Assembly (NCBI GenBank): GCA_945909635.1
Contig: OX246690.1
Coordinates: 1,116,001 to 1,180,000 of the forward strand
Source: Clostridioides difficile_A
GTDB lineage: Bacteria; Bacillota; Clostridia; Peptostreptococcales; Peptostreptococcaceae
Length of the DNA stretch: 64,000 bases
Reading direction: 5' to 3'
Part shown: positions 27,057 to 35,962 of the stretch, in pieces
How the letters are laid out: every line of letters begins with the position of its first letter
Numbering within the stretch: the stretch's first letter is position 1
Program-made: the position numbers and the translations under genes
The notes under the pieces: generated by a model
What the model saw: the letters and a program-made list of their open reading frames with translations, nothing else
Told to the model about the DNA's origin: nothing
The model's database searches: none

Positions 27057-27080
27057 TCAGATGTGTAAAATCACATCTGA
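27057..27080. promoter_or_regulatory. Inverted repeat upstream of the LytTR regulator gene
   Basis: TCAGATGTG and CACATCTGA (9-bp arms, 6-bp TAAAAT spacer) lie 58 bp before the start of the response-regulator gene. The position suits an operator or a short leader hairpin; no T run follows, so it is not a terminator. Confidence 0.45.
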
Positions 27081-27138
27081 GTAAATTAATTCAAATATTT
27101 TAACTGTATTAATTAAAAATCGTGCAAGGAGGAATTTT

Positions 27139-27852
27139 ATGATTAATATAGCAGTTTGTGAAGATGAAAAAGAAACTCAACTTTTAATAGTAGATTATAT
27201 TGAGAATATATTAAAAAATATAAGTATAGAATATGAAATAAAAAAATATTTATCTGGAGAAGAGTTACTTGAAAACAACTTAAAAGACATAGATATACTA
27301 TTTCTTGATATAAAGATGGAAAAACTAAATGGAATGGATACTGCAAGAAAGATTAGAAAAATGGGTAGTGAAATGGAAATAATATTTATAACCTCCTTGA
27401 TAGACTATGTACAAGAAGGATATGAGGTAAGAGCTTATAGATATTTGCTAAAGCCGATAGAATTTGAAGAATTAAAAAAACATATGCTGACTTGTATTAA
27501 GGATATAGAAACAAACAAGGATAGTTATATCATAATAAAAGATAAGTCAAACACATATAAGATTTATTTAAATGAAATTAAATATATAGAAGTTCAAAAA
27601 AAAGAGATGCTAATACACACTATAAATAAAAATTTTTATATAAGATATAGCTTAAACAAAATAGAAAAAGAATTAAATCTATCTAGATTTATAAGATGCC
27701 ATAAAAGTTTTATAGTAAATTTAAGCCATGTTGAAAATATAAAGTATAATATTGCAATATTGGAAAGTGGTGAGGAAGTACCTATTAGTAGATATAGGTA
27801 TAAAGAGGTTAAGGAGAAGTTTTTGAGATTTCTTGGTGATACAATATGTTAA
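27139..27852 (+). CDS. LytTR-type response regulator (AgrA-like)
   Basis: A 237-residue response regulator. The receiver (1-120) has acidic residues in VCEDEKE, phospho-Asp in IDILFLDIKMEKLNG and the conserved Lys in YLLKPI. Residues 135-235 are a LytTR DNA-binding domain with IKYIEVQKKEMLIHT and FIRCHKSFIVNL. The gene overlaps the histidine kinase by 7 nt. No AgrB/AgrD-like genes are present, so the input is unknown. Confidence 0.92.
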   Translation: MINIAVCEDEKETQLLIVDYIENILKNISIEYEIKKYLSGEELLENNLKDIDILFLDIKMEKLNGMDTARKIRKMGSEMEIIFITSLIDYVQEGYEVRAYRYLLKPIEFEELKKHMLTCIKDIETNKDSYIIIKDKSNTYKIYLNEIKYIEVQKKEMLIHTINKNFYIRYSLNKIEKELNLSRFIRCHKSFIVNLSHVENIKYNIAILESGEEVPISRYRYKEVKEKFLRFLGDTIC

Positions 27853-29225
27853 ATTTCATGACTGAGCTATTATTAATTTTATCTATATTTATAAGATTTA
27901 CTATAATGAAAGATGTATTAACTTACAAAGAAGAGCATAAAAAAAATGAAAAAATAATATTCTGTATTCTGTTGTTCTTAATTTATACTATGCTTCAAGT
28001 AACTAGATTATTGAATGAAGGAAAATATTCTAATAATATAAACTATTTATTTCCTATTGTAGCATTTATTGTATGGGGAGTATATTATAATTATTTTTAC
28101 AAGATAAGTATTATTAAGTATACTGTTTTCTTTTATTTATTCAGTGTATATTATGAATGTTTAAACGATGTTGTATATAGGGTACTATTTTTTGTGATTA
28201 CAGGTAATGTCATATCGTCTAAGGAATATTTATTAGCATCTCAACTAGATTATATAAAAATTCATATATATAGTAACTTAATAATGATTCTTATATACAT
28301 GGTATTTTATTTTTTTAGAAAGTATATAAAATCAATTACTCAGGATAAGAGAAATTATGTATATTTATTATTTGCTTTATTAGCTAATACAACTAATGTA
28401 TTCACAAATTATATATTAAAGAAATTAGAACGGTTTGGGTCATTATATTCGGAAGGATATTATTTTGATAATTTTGTGAATCCAAAGTTAATAGGAGCTA
28501 GTAGTATACTTCTTATACTAGTATTTAAAGAAATAATAAAAGAAAATAGATTAAAATCTCAAAATGAATTAATAAAAAATAAGTTAGAGATGCAATATGC
28601 ACATTATTTAGCCATTCAAGAATCCCATATGAAGGTTAGGAAGCTTTACCATGATATAAATAATCATATTTATTGTGTAGAGAATCTCAAAAATAATAGT
28701 GAAGAAATAGATGAATATGTGAGTAATTTAAAAGATGAAATTAAATCATTTAAATATATTTATAATACAGGAAATATGATACTAGACATTATAATTAACG
28801 AAAAGAGCGAAATATGTGCAAAAAAGGGAATTAAATTTAATTGCTGCATAAATTTTTCAAAAATAAATTTTATGAAGCCTATAGATGTCTCAAGCATTTT
28901 TTCTAATATTTTAGATAATGCTATAGAAGCATGTGATAAAATCATGGATGAAAATAGTAATAAATATATCAAAATTAAAGGAACTATAACGAAGTCATTT
29001 TTTGTACTTAAATGTGAAAATAGTAAGATAAATTCTATTACTATAAATAGAAGTATATTATTGACAGATAAAATGGATAAATTTATGCATGGAATAGGAA
29101 TTCAGAGTATTAAATCGTCTTTGCAAAAATATAATGGAGAACTATTATTTGAAAATAATAAGGATAAGTTCATGCTGAATATATACATACCATTGAATCA
29201 AGATACTGACAGTTGGGATGATTAA
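27846..29225 (+). CDS. GHKL-family sensor histidine kinase (AgrC-like)
   Basis: A 459-residue membrane kinase. The first 230 residues hold six or seven hydrophobic helices as a sensor. The phospho-His lies in VRKLYHDINNHIYCVENL near 275, the N-box is ILDNAIEACDKI near 360 and the G-box is GIGIQSIKSSLQKYNGEL near 420; the typical HPK10/AgrC arrangement. It partners the overlapping LytTR regulator. The glycyl radical enzyme operon begins 200 nt downstream and could be a target. Confidence 0.9.
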   Translation: MLNFMTELLLILSIFIRFTIMKDVLTYKEEHKKNEKIIFCILLFLIYTMLQVTRLLNEGKYSNNINYLFPIVAFIVWGVYYNYFYKISIIKYTVFFYLFSVYYECLNDVVYRVLFFVITGNVISSKEYLLASQLDYIKIHIYSNLIMILIYMVFYFFRKYIKSITQDKRNYVYLLFALLANTTNVFTNYILKKLERFGSLYSEGYYFDNFVNPKLIGASSILLILVFKEIIKENRLKSQNELIKNKLEMQYAHYLAIQESHMKVRKLYHDINNHIYCVENLKNNSEEIDEYVSNLKDEIKSFKYIYNTGNMILDIIINEKSEICAKKGIKFNCCINFSKINFMKPIDVSSIFSNILDNAIEACDKIMDENSNKYIKIKGTITKSFFVLKCENSKINSITINRSILLTDKMDKFMHGIGIQSIKSSLQKYNGELLFENNKDKFMLNIYIPLNQDTDSWDD

Positions 29226-29332
29226 GTTACTAGTTGGACTATACAAATTTTATATTTCAAATCATTAGTATATTAGTTTACTATAAAAATTCATAACAAG
29301 ATAGAAATAGATTATATATAAATTATTTGTGC

Positions 29333-29386
29333 TTCCATTTTATGTAAAAGGACAGTATAATATAATTAAAGTATGTTATAACATAC
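29333..29386 (+). promoter_or_regulatory. Promoter and perfect operator palindrome of the glycyl radical enzyme operon
   Basis: A -10 TATAAT (29356-29361) has a weak TTCCAT (29333-29338) 17 bp upstream. Downstream, GTATGTTATAACATAC (29371-29386) is a perfect 16-bp palindrome sitting at the expected transcription start. The XRE-cupin protein encoded at the end of the operon is the obvious candidate binder. Confidence 0.55.
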
Positions 29387-29424
29387 AAAAAGATAATAGA
29401 TATTTATCTAAAGGGGGATTTTAA

Positions 29425-31797
29425 ATGAGTCAAACTAATAGAATAGAAGAATTTAGACAAGAATACATTAATTCTAAGCCTATGATATGTTGTGAAAGGG
29501 CTAGAATTTTTACAGAATCGCATAAAAAAACTGAGGGAGAAGCTATATGTATAAGAAGAGCTAAAGCTTTTTTAGAGACATGTAAAGGACTTCCTATAAA
29601 AATATTTGAAAATGAATTAATTGTTGGGACAGCAGGTAAGTTTAGAAGAACAGGTATATTGACACCAGAATTTTCTTGGCAATGGGTAGATAAAGAAATG
29701 GATACCTTTGACGAAAGAACTCAAGACCCATATGTAATATCAAAAGAACAAATAGAATTTATAAGAAAAGAAATATTCCCATATTGGAAGGGAAAATCTT
29801 TGGAAGAAGTTTTTTTAGCAAGAATCCCAGAAGATACAGCTAAGATATTGGTAGATACAGGTATAATAGACAATGACTCTAAGTGGAGACAGGCAGTTGG
29901 TGAGGTAACACCAGATTATCAAGATATACTATTTGTAAAAGGATACAAAGGAATTAAAGAAGATGCAGATAAAAAAATAGCAGAATTAGATATATCAATT
30001 TCAGAAAATATTGAAAAAATAGATTTCTACAAATCTGTTTCTATAGTAGCAGAGGCTATTATGACACTGGCAAATAGATATTCAAATCTTGCAAAAGAAA
30101 TGAGTGAATCTGAAACAGATGAAAAAAGAAAAGCAGAACTTTTAAAAATAGCAGAAATATGTATGAATGTACCAGCAAATCCTCCAACTAGTTTTTATGA
30201 AGCAATACAATTTGTATGGTTTGTACAACTAGGTGGTGTTTTATCAGAAAATCCTCTAGCATTAAATTTAGGTAGATTTGACCAATATATGTATCCATAT
30301 TATGAAAATGATGCTAAAGAAGGTAAGATAACTGAATCAGAAGCTCAGGAACTAATAGAAGCTCTTTGGATTAAGTTGTCAGAATGGGTATGGACTATAT
30401 CAGCAAATACAGCCAATTATTTTGCAGGATATAATCAATTCCAAAATCTTACTGTTGGTGGCAAAAAGAGAAATGGTACTGATGGAACAAATGCTATTTC
30501 ATATATGTGTTTAAAGGCTACAGAAAGTGTAAAAACTCATCAGCCAGGTTTAAGTGTTAGAATAAGCCAAGGAGCACCAGATGATTTCGTTATGGCAGTT
30601 GCAAAACTAGTAAAACAAGGTACTGGTTTCCCTGCTATACACAGTGATAGTGCAGGGGCACAAATGTTATTACAAGATGGATATGATGCAGAAGATGCAA
30701 GAGACTGGAGTAATTGTGGTTGTGTAGTTCCTCATTTTAGAAAAACAGGGCAATGGACTTCAGCAGTAAATATAAACTTTGCAGCAGCTTTAGAATATGC
30801 CATGAATGAAGGTAAAAGTAGATTAACTGGAGAAACAATGGGGTTAGATGCAAAGAGTATCACAGAATTTACTTCTTTTGAAGAACTTAAAGATGAGTTT
30901 TTAAAGCAATTAGCATACCTTATCAAAAATTCTGTTATAGGAACTACTGTTGCACAACAAATTCATAAAGAAATGGTACCAAGACCATTTTTGTCTACTT
31001 GTGTAGATGGATGTTTAGATAAAGGTACTGATTTAAGTAAAGGTGGAGCAAAATATAATATAGGGCCTGTATTAACTGGTATAGGGCTAGGAGTGGTTTC
31101 AAACTCACTAGCAGCCATAAAAAAATTAGTATTTGAAGATAAAGTTACTACACTAGAAGAGTTAACAAAAGCACTAAACAATGATTGGGAAGGTTATGAA
31201 GATTTAAGAAAACTTGCACTTGATGTTCCTAAGTATGGAAATGATAATGATTATGTAGATTCATTAGCAATTGAAGTTTCTGATTTTTATTATACAGAAA
31301 CTAGAAAATATAAAGATATATTTGGTTCAAAATTTAATAGTGCATTTATGGGAATATCAAACTATGTGCCAACTGGAAAAATTGTAGGTGCAACTCCATG
31401 TGGAAGAAAAGCAACAAAACCTTTGACAGAAGGTGTTTCTCCATTCGTTGGGACTGACACAACAAGTCCACTAGCAGCTATGAAATCTGCATCAAAAATA
31501 AATCATGATGTTCATACTGGTGGAACTCTTTTAAACTTAAGACTGAATCAAGATTTAGTGGAAACAGAAAGAGGACTTAGAAATCTATCATCTATGGTAA
31601 AATCATACTTTGCTCTAGGAGGATTCCATGTACAATTTAATACAATATCAAACGATATTCTATTAAAGGCTCAAGAAAATCCAGAAGAATATAAAGATTT
31701 ACTAGTGAGAGTTGCTGGATATAGCACTCAATTTGTTAATTTATCAAGAGAAATGCAAGATGCTATAATAGCTAGAAATGCACATAGTAAATTTTAA
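29425..31797 (+). CDS. Glycyl radical enzyme of the PFL/eliminase-decarboxylase family, substrate unknown
   Basis: A 790-residue glycyl radical enzyme. The radical-bearing loop is RVAGYSTQFVNLS with Gly765 close to the C-terminus; the thiyl cysteine is Cys433 in SNCGCVVPHF. In diol/choline/hydroxyproline/isethionate eliminases the motif is Gly-Cys-x-Glu; here Val435 replaces the general-base Glu, so a standard eliminase is not expected. The two cysteines Cys431-Gly-Cys433 are one apart. Followed by its activase after 14 nt. Aryl-acetate decarboxylase, PFL-like or new chemistry are possible; the call beyond family is open. Confidence 0.9.
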   Translation: MSQTNRIEEFRQEYINSKPMICCERARIFTESHKKTEGEAICIRRAKAFLETCKGLPIKIFENELIVGTAGKFRRTGILTPEFSWQWVDKEMDTFDERTQDPYVISKEQIEFIRKEIFPYWKGKSLEEVFLARIPEDTAKILVDTGIIDNDSKWRQAVGEVTPDYQDILFVKGYKGIKEDADKKIAELDISISENIEKIDFYKSVSIVAEAIMTLANRYSNLAKEMSESETDEKRKAELLKIAEICMNVPANPPTSFYEAIQFVWFVQLGGVLSENPLALNLGRFDQYMYPYYENDAKEGKITESEAQELIEALWIKLSEWVWTISANTANYFAGYNQFQNLTVGGKKRNGTDGTNAISYMCLKATESVKTHQPGLSVRISQGAPDDFVMAVAKLVKQGTGFPAIHSDSAGAQMLLQDGYDAEDARDWSNCGCVVPHFRKTGQWTSAVNINFAAALEYAMNEGKSRLTGETMGLDAKSITEFTSFEELKDEFLKQLAYLIKNSVIGTTVAQQIHKEMVPRPFLSTCVDGCLDKGTDLSKGGAKYNIGPVLTGIGLGVVSNSLAAIKKLVFEDKVTTLEELTKALNNDWEGYEDLRKLALDVPKYGNDNDYVDSLAIEVSDFYYTETRKYKDIFGSKFNSAFMGISNYVPTGKIVGATPCGRKATKPLTEGVSPFVGTDTTSPLAAMKSASKINHDVHTGGTLLNLRLNQDLVETERGLRNLSSMVKSYFALGGFHVQFNTISNDILLKAQENPEEYKDLLVRVAGYSTQFVNLSREMQDAIIARNAHSKF

Positions 31798-31811
31798 TTA
31801 CGAGGTATATT

Positions 31812-32714
31812 ATGAGTAAAAAAGGCAGAGTTGTAAAAGTGCAACATTTTTCAGTAAATGATGGAGATGGTATAAGAACCACTATATTTTTAGAAGGATG
31901 TAAATTAAAGTGTAAGTGGTGTTCTAATCCAGACTCTTGGAGTAATATAGTCAAGTTAGGCGTCATGAAAGATAAATGTATATCTTGTAATAGATGTATA
32001 GATGTTTGTCCTCAAAATATAAGCTCACTATTTGATAGAGCTCAAATAAATAGTAAGTGTAATTTATGTGGAGAATGTGTCAAGGTATGCCTTAAAGATG
32101 CTATCTGTATAATGACTGAAGAAATGACAGTTGAAGAAATTATAAAGGAAGTTGAAAAAGATTTTATATTTTTCTTTGAGTCTAATGGAGGAGTAACTTT
32201 TTCTGGAGGAGAGCCAACACTTCAAATTGATTTTTTAAGAGAATTAGTGGATGTATTTTATAATAAAGGTATAAACATAGCAATTGAAACTTGTGGATAC
32301 TTTGATTGGAATAAAGTGAATGATGTATTTGAGAAAATAGACCATATTTTTGTAGATATAAAATCGATGGATGACAATGTTCACAAGGAATACACAGGAG
32401 TAAGTAATAAAATTATATTGGAGAATATATGTAAGCTTTCAAAGCTAAATAAATCTATGGTTATAAGAGTTCCAATTATTTGTGGAGTTAATGATAGTGA
32501 AGAAAATATAAGAAATACTGCATTATTTGTAAAACAAAATGTTCCAGAGGGAAAGATGGAATTGCTTCCATATCATAAATTTGGAATTGATAAATATAAG
32601 GCATTAGGGCTTGAGGATTATATATATGAATTTGATGAAATTTGTAATAATCATATGTTAAAATTAAAAGAGATAGTAGAACTTACAGGAGTAAAAATCA
32701 TAGAATACAAATAA
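31812..32714 (+). CDS. Glycyl radical enzyme activase (radical SAM)
   Basis: A 300-residue activating enzyme. The radical-SAM cluster motif is CKLKCKWC (about residues 30-37), then two ferredoxin-like sets, CISCNRCIDVCP and CNLCGECVKVC (about 55-98), as in non-PFL activases, then SGGEPTLQ (SAM binding) and IAIETCGYFDW. It installs the glycyl radical on the enzyme just upstream using SAM and an electron. The gene lies between enzyme and regulator in one transcript. Confidence 0.94.
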   Translation: MSKKGRVVKVQHFSVNDGDGIRTTIFLEGCKLKCKWCSNPDSWSNIVKLGVMKDKCISCNRCIDVCPQNISSLFDRAQINSKCNLCGECVKVCLKDAICIMTEEMTVEEIIKEVEKDFIFFFESNGGVTFSGGEPTLQIDFLRELVDVFYNKGINIAIETCGYFDWNKVNDVFEKIDHIFVDIKSMDDNVHKEYTGVSNKIILENICKLSKLNKSMVIRVPIICGVNDSEENIRNTALFVKQNVPEGKMELLPYHKFGIDKYKALGLEDYIYEFDEICNNHMLKLKEIVELTGVKIIEYK

Positions 32715-32734
32715 GCTATCAGGAGGATTTTAAC

Positions 32735-33286
32735 ATGGATAATAAATTTCCTAATGTGGGAGAAAATTTAAGGTTATTAAGACAAGAAATGGGCATAAGT
32801 TTAGATAAAGCTTCAAAGATGACAGGTGTCAGTAAAGCAATGCTTGGTCAAATTGAGAGAGGGGAATCTAGCCCAACAGTATCTACCTTATGGAAAATTT
32901 CATCTGGATTTAAAATAAATTTTACAACACTATTAAGTGAAAACACAAATACTTATGAAGTCATAAAAAAAGAAGAGGTAGAACCTATTATTGAACAGAA
33001 AGGGAATATGAAGTTATATCCAATATATCCTTTCAGCCCTCAGAGGAGGTTTGAACTCTTCATAATTGAACTTGAAGAGAATTGTACTCATGTTTCATCT
33101 ACACACAGTCATGTTTTAGAAGAGTATGTACTTGTAATAGAAGGAAAACTTGACCTTAATGTTGATGGAAAAACTTATATTTTGGAGTCTGGACATTCTA
33201 TTAGATTTGATGGAACCTTAGAGCATATATATAAAAATTTAAATAAAGGAAAAACTATATTTCATAATATAGAAGTTTATAGATAA
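32735..33286 (+). CDS. XRE-family regulator with C-terminal cupin domain
   Basis: A 183-residue regulator. Residues 8-65 form an XRE helix-turn-helix (LRLLRQEMGISLDKASKMTGVSKAMLGQIERGESSPTVSTLWKIS); 105-180 form a small-molecule-binding cupin (THSHVLEEYVLVIEGKLDLNVDGKTYIL). In this position it probably senses the substrate or product of the glycyl radical enzyme and binds the upstream palindrome. AGGAGG precedes the ATG; a strong terminator follows. Confidence 0.92.
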   Translation: MDNKFPNVGENLRLLRQEMGISLDKASKMTGVSKAMLGQIERGESSPTVSTLWKISSGFKINFTTLLSENTNTYEVIKKEEVEPIIEQKGNMKLYPIYPFSPQRRFELFIIELEENCTHVSSTHSHVLEEYVLVIEGKLDLNVDGKTYILESGHSIRFDGTLEHIYKNLNKGKTIFHNIEVYR

Positions 33287-33292
33287 TTTTAT

Positions 33293-33347
33293 AGTTATCC
33301 TTTTCTAAAATAAATTATAATTTTAGAAAAGGATAACTTGTTTTTAT
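33293..33347 (+). terminator. Terminator of the glycyl radical enzyme operon
   Basis: AGTTATCCTTTTCTAAAAT and its reverse complement form a perfect stem of about 19 bp with an 8-nt loop, followed by GTTTTTAT. Confidence 0.9.
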
Positions 33348-33446
33348 AATATTGGAAAAAATATATATGTATTAATGTTACTGTTTAAAAAAAAACATAA
33401 AAGCATTATAATAATATTAACAAAATAGAATAAAGAGGAAGATAAT

Positions 33447-34322
33447 ATGATTATAAAGGTTTTATTGACAGTATTAGTATTAGTGGTATTGTATATTCTG
33501 TATAAATATGAAACTCAGCATATAGAAACGACAGAATATACTATTTTTAATGAAAAAATTCCAAAAGAGTTTGATGATTTTAAAATAGTTCAAGTAAGTG
33601 ATTTACATAATAAGGTGTTTGATAAAAAAAATAATAAGGTATTGATAGATAAAATTGATTCCTTAAATCCAGATGCTGTATTTATAACAGGAGATTTAGT
33701 TGATGGAGAAAATAAAAATTTTCAAGTTGCACTAGATTTAATAGACAATCTAGTAGAAAAATATGAAGTATATCATATAATTGGAAATCATGAACAAAAA
33801 TCTTTGATAAAAAAGTACAAGCATTTATATAAAGACTATTTTAAAAAGTTATATTCAAAAAAAATAATAAACATGGAAAATGAGTCTGTAAGAATAGATA
33901 GAGGAGATAGTCATCTTAATTTATATGGTTTAATTATACCATTAGAGTGCTATCCATATTTTTTTGGCAATAATAAAAAGTTAGAATTAAGTGACAATTT
34001 TATAGAGGATAATTTAGGGAAGATAAATGAAAATGAGTATAATATACTTTTAGCTCATACACCATTTTTCTTTGAAAAATATGCAAAATGGGGAGCAGAT
34101 TTAATTTTAGCTGGACATGTTCATGGTGGTATAATAAGGATACCTTTTATTGGAGGTGTATTATCTCCAAATAGAGAATTTTTTCCTAAGTATGACTGGG
34201 GCAAATATGAAAAAGATAATAGTACTATGATTTTAAATAAAGGCTTGGGAGGCTCAAAAGTTCTAATTAGACTTAATTGTAAACCAGAAATAGTCAAAAT
34301 TATATTGAAATCTAATGAATAA
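33447..34322 (+). CDS. Membrane-anchored metallophosphoesterase (YkuE/YaeI-like)
   Basis: A 291-residue protein with one N-terminal transmembrane helix (3-20) and a calcineurin-like phosphoesterase domain: QVSDLHNKVF (D-x-H), FITGDLVDG (GD), IIGNHEQ (GNHE), LLAHTPFF and LAGHVHGG (GHxH). These supply the two-metal site. Homologues hydrolyse phospholipids such as UDP-diacylglucosamine or unknown phosphodiesters. It is a single-gene unit with a weak purine-rich ribosome binding site. Confidence 0.92.
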   Translation: MIIKVLLTVLVLVVLYILYKYETQHIETTEYTIFNEKIPKEFDDFKIVQVSDLHNKVFDKKNNKVLIDKIDSLNPDAVFITGDLVDGENKNFQVALDLIDNLVEKYEVYHIIGNHEQKSLIKKYKHLYKDYFKKLYSKKIINMENESVRIDRGDSHLNLYGLIIPLECYPYFFGNNKKLELSDNFIEDNLGKINENEYNILLAHTPFFFEKYAKWGADLILAGHVHGGIIRIPFIGGVLSPNREFFPKYDWGKYEKDNSTMILNKGLGGSKVLIRLNCKPEIVKIILKSNE

Positions 34323-34477
34323 TAATTTGTATATAAGCATCAATAACATATAGATAAAGTTGATGTTAAATCCAGTTAAACATGTACAATGACCAATTTT
34401 GAATAAATGTTGAATTAATAAAAATAAAGTGCTATTTTTAGCATAGAATGTTTAAAATATGGGGGGATAGAAGAATC

Positions 34478-35458
34478 ATGTGTGATATAAGTAGATTTTA
34501 TGAATCTGTAAGAAATAAATATCCAAAACTAAAAGATGGAACCAGGGTTCATATGTGGCCAAAGGAGAACCTTATAATTGGACCAATTTATGATGAAGCA
34601 AATGGATATGAAAAAAGCATAGGAAATGTGGATAGCTTAACTTGGAATCAAATTGTCGTATTGGCAGAATGTGATGGGAAAAACACCACTGAAGATGTAA
34701 TAAATATATTATCCAACAGATATAGAAATATACTTAATATGAAAGAAAATGTTATAGAATTCTTTAGGTTTTATGAGAACGTATATTTAACTTTTGAAGA
34801 TGAAGTACAACCATTGTCAAGTGTTTTTGAGATAACAGGAAATAAAGTATATCTTACTCCTTTATATTTTACGATAGAGATGGATGGTGACAATAGTACA
34901 AGTAAATATTTTTCTGAAATCATAAGTTTATTAAAGTGTATGCATGAAAAGGGTTGTAGATTTATAGAAGTTATTGGTGAAGATATTTTAAAAAATAAAA
35001 ATATGAGAGAAATATTTCAATATATGCTAGACTATTTTGATTTGATTGTGGTAACTAAGGAGAGCTTTACTATTGATAGAGGATTGATAAAAGAATTAGA
35101 TGATTATCGTCATAAAGTAATCTGGAAAGTATATTCAAAGAATGATAATGCACATGTTAGATTAAAAGAAGATATAAAAATAACTAGTCTGATAAAAAGA
35201 GGGCATACAGTAGTAAGAGAAGATAGGGGAAAAGCAATAAAGATAGAAGATATGAGATTTAAAGATACAAAAGAAAGATTTTCAAAATATGGTGCAGAAT
35301 GGAGTCATTTGTACATTTCTTCTGATGGTAGTGTAAAATCTTATTCACTTCAAAAAGATAAAAGAATCTATTTAGGTAATATATTTAACAATTCGGTTGA
35401 AGAGATTTTCTTAGAGATGCAAGATAAGATTGATAAATTAGAGATTGTATATCAATAA
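34478..35458 (+). CDS. Degenerate radical-SAM/SPASM-like protein with PqqD-like N-terminus (no cluster cysteines)
   Basis: About 326 residues. Residues 40-95 resemble a PqqD/RRE domain (SLTWNQIVVLAECDGKNTTEDVINILSNRY...VIEFFRFYENVYL). Residues 105-250 follow the order of a radical-SAM maturase barrel (KYFSEIISLLKCMHEKGCRFIEVIGED in place of the helix leading to GGEP), but there is no CxxxCxxC. The C-terminal YISSDGSVKSYS...YLGNIFNNSVEEIF mirrors the SPASM pattern with its cysteines replaced. So it looks like a maturase lacking its iron-sulfur ligands. ATG 34478 is chosen 11 nt after GGGGGG. Family call is by pattern only. Confidence 0.6.
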   Translation: MCDISRFYESVRNKYPKLKDGTRVHMWPKENLIIGPIYDEANGYEKSIGNVDSLTWNQIVVLAECDGKNTTEDVINILSNRYRNILNMKENVIEFFRFYENVYLTFEDEVQPLSSVFEITGNKVYLTPLYFTIEMDGDNSTSKYFSEIISLLKCMHEKGCRFIEVIGEDILKNKNMREIFQYMLDYFDLIVVTKESFTIDRGLIKELDDYRHKVIWKVYSKNDNAHVRLKEDIKITSLIKRGHTVVREDRGKAIKIEDMRFKDTKERFSKYGAEWSHLYISSDGSVKSYSLQKDKRIYLGNIFNNSVEEIFLEMQDKIDKLEIVYQ

Positions 35459-35538
35459 ATACTAAAAGTATATTTTATAAGAGTTTTATAGACTGTTTAT
35501 TTAATTTTATGTCAATAATTATAATGAGGTGATATAAC

Positions 35539-35676
35539 TTGTTAAAATTATTGGATAAATTTTTTTATGATTTTTTACTTAAATGCTGCTTATTTATGAT
35601 GTTATGGATTTTTAGAGAACTTTTTACAAATTTTAAAATGACTAAAAAATTTAAATTTCATAAAATATTTATGTAA
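35539..35676 (+). CDS. Small hydrophobic/basic ORF (45 aa), unproven
   Basis: TTG start six bases after a perfect GAGGTGAT ribosome binding site; 45 codons to TAA. The peptide has a Phe/Leu/Cys-rich hydrophobic middle (about 9-31) and a basic tail (KMTKKFKFHKIFM), a shape shared with small type I toxins and membrane peptides. It lies just after the PqqD/SPASM-like gene, so a peptide substrate is another thought. No homologue recognised. Confidence 0.45.
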   Translation: MLKLLDKFFYDFLLKCCLFMMLWIFRELFTNFKMTKKFKFHKIFM

Positions 35677-35679
35677 AAA

Positions 35680-35843
35680 TCATATAAAATTCATATAGCA
35701 TATGTATTATATAGAGTATAGAAAGACTAGCTTAAAAACCATAATATAATACCCTATTGTAATGATAACCCTCCCTCACATCCTCAAATAGAGTTATCAT
35801 TACAAGAATTAATCCATAAATTTTAAATTTATGGTTTTTTTTT
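35680..35843 (+). ncRNA. Candidate structured small RNA, copy 1, with CCUCCC loop
   Basis: TGTAATGATAAC (35758-35769) pairs perfectly with GTTATCATTACA (35793-35804) around a 23-nt unpaired, C-rich loop containing CTCCCTCACATCCTCAAAT. A promoter-like TATTATATAGAGTAT lies near 35706-35720, and a terminator (CCATAAA...TTTATGG then nine T, 35814-35843) ends it. The whole unit from CATATAAAATTC onward is repeated at 36225-36410. The transcript would be about 110-130 nt. Loop sequence complements Shine-Dalgarno motifs. Confidence 0.6.
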
Positions 35844-35962
35844 ATTTAATTTGTTTTATTATATTAGAATATGATTTATTATAGAATATATACTAAGTAA
35901 TATAGAATACAATAATTAAGTTTCTGACATGTTTTTAACTATATTAATAAGGAGGAGTATTT

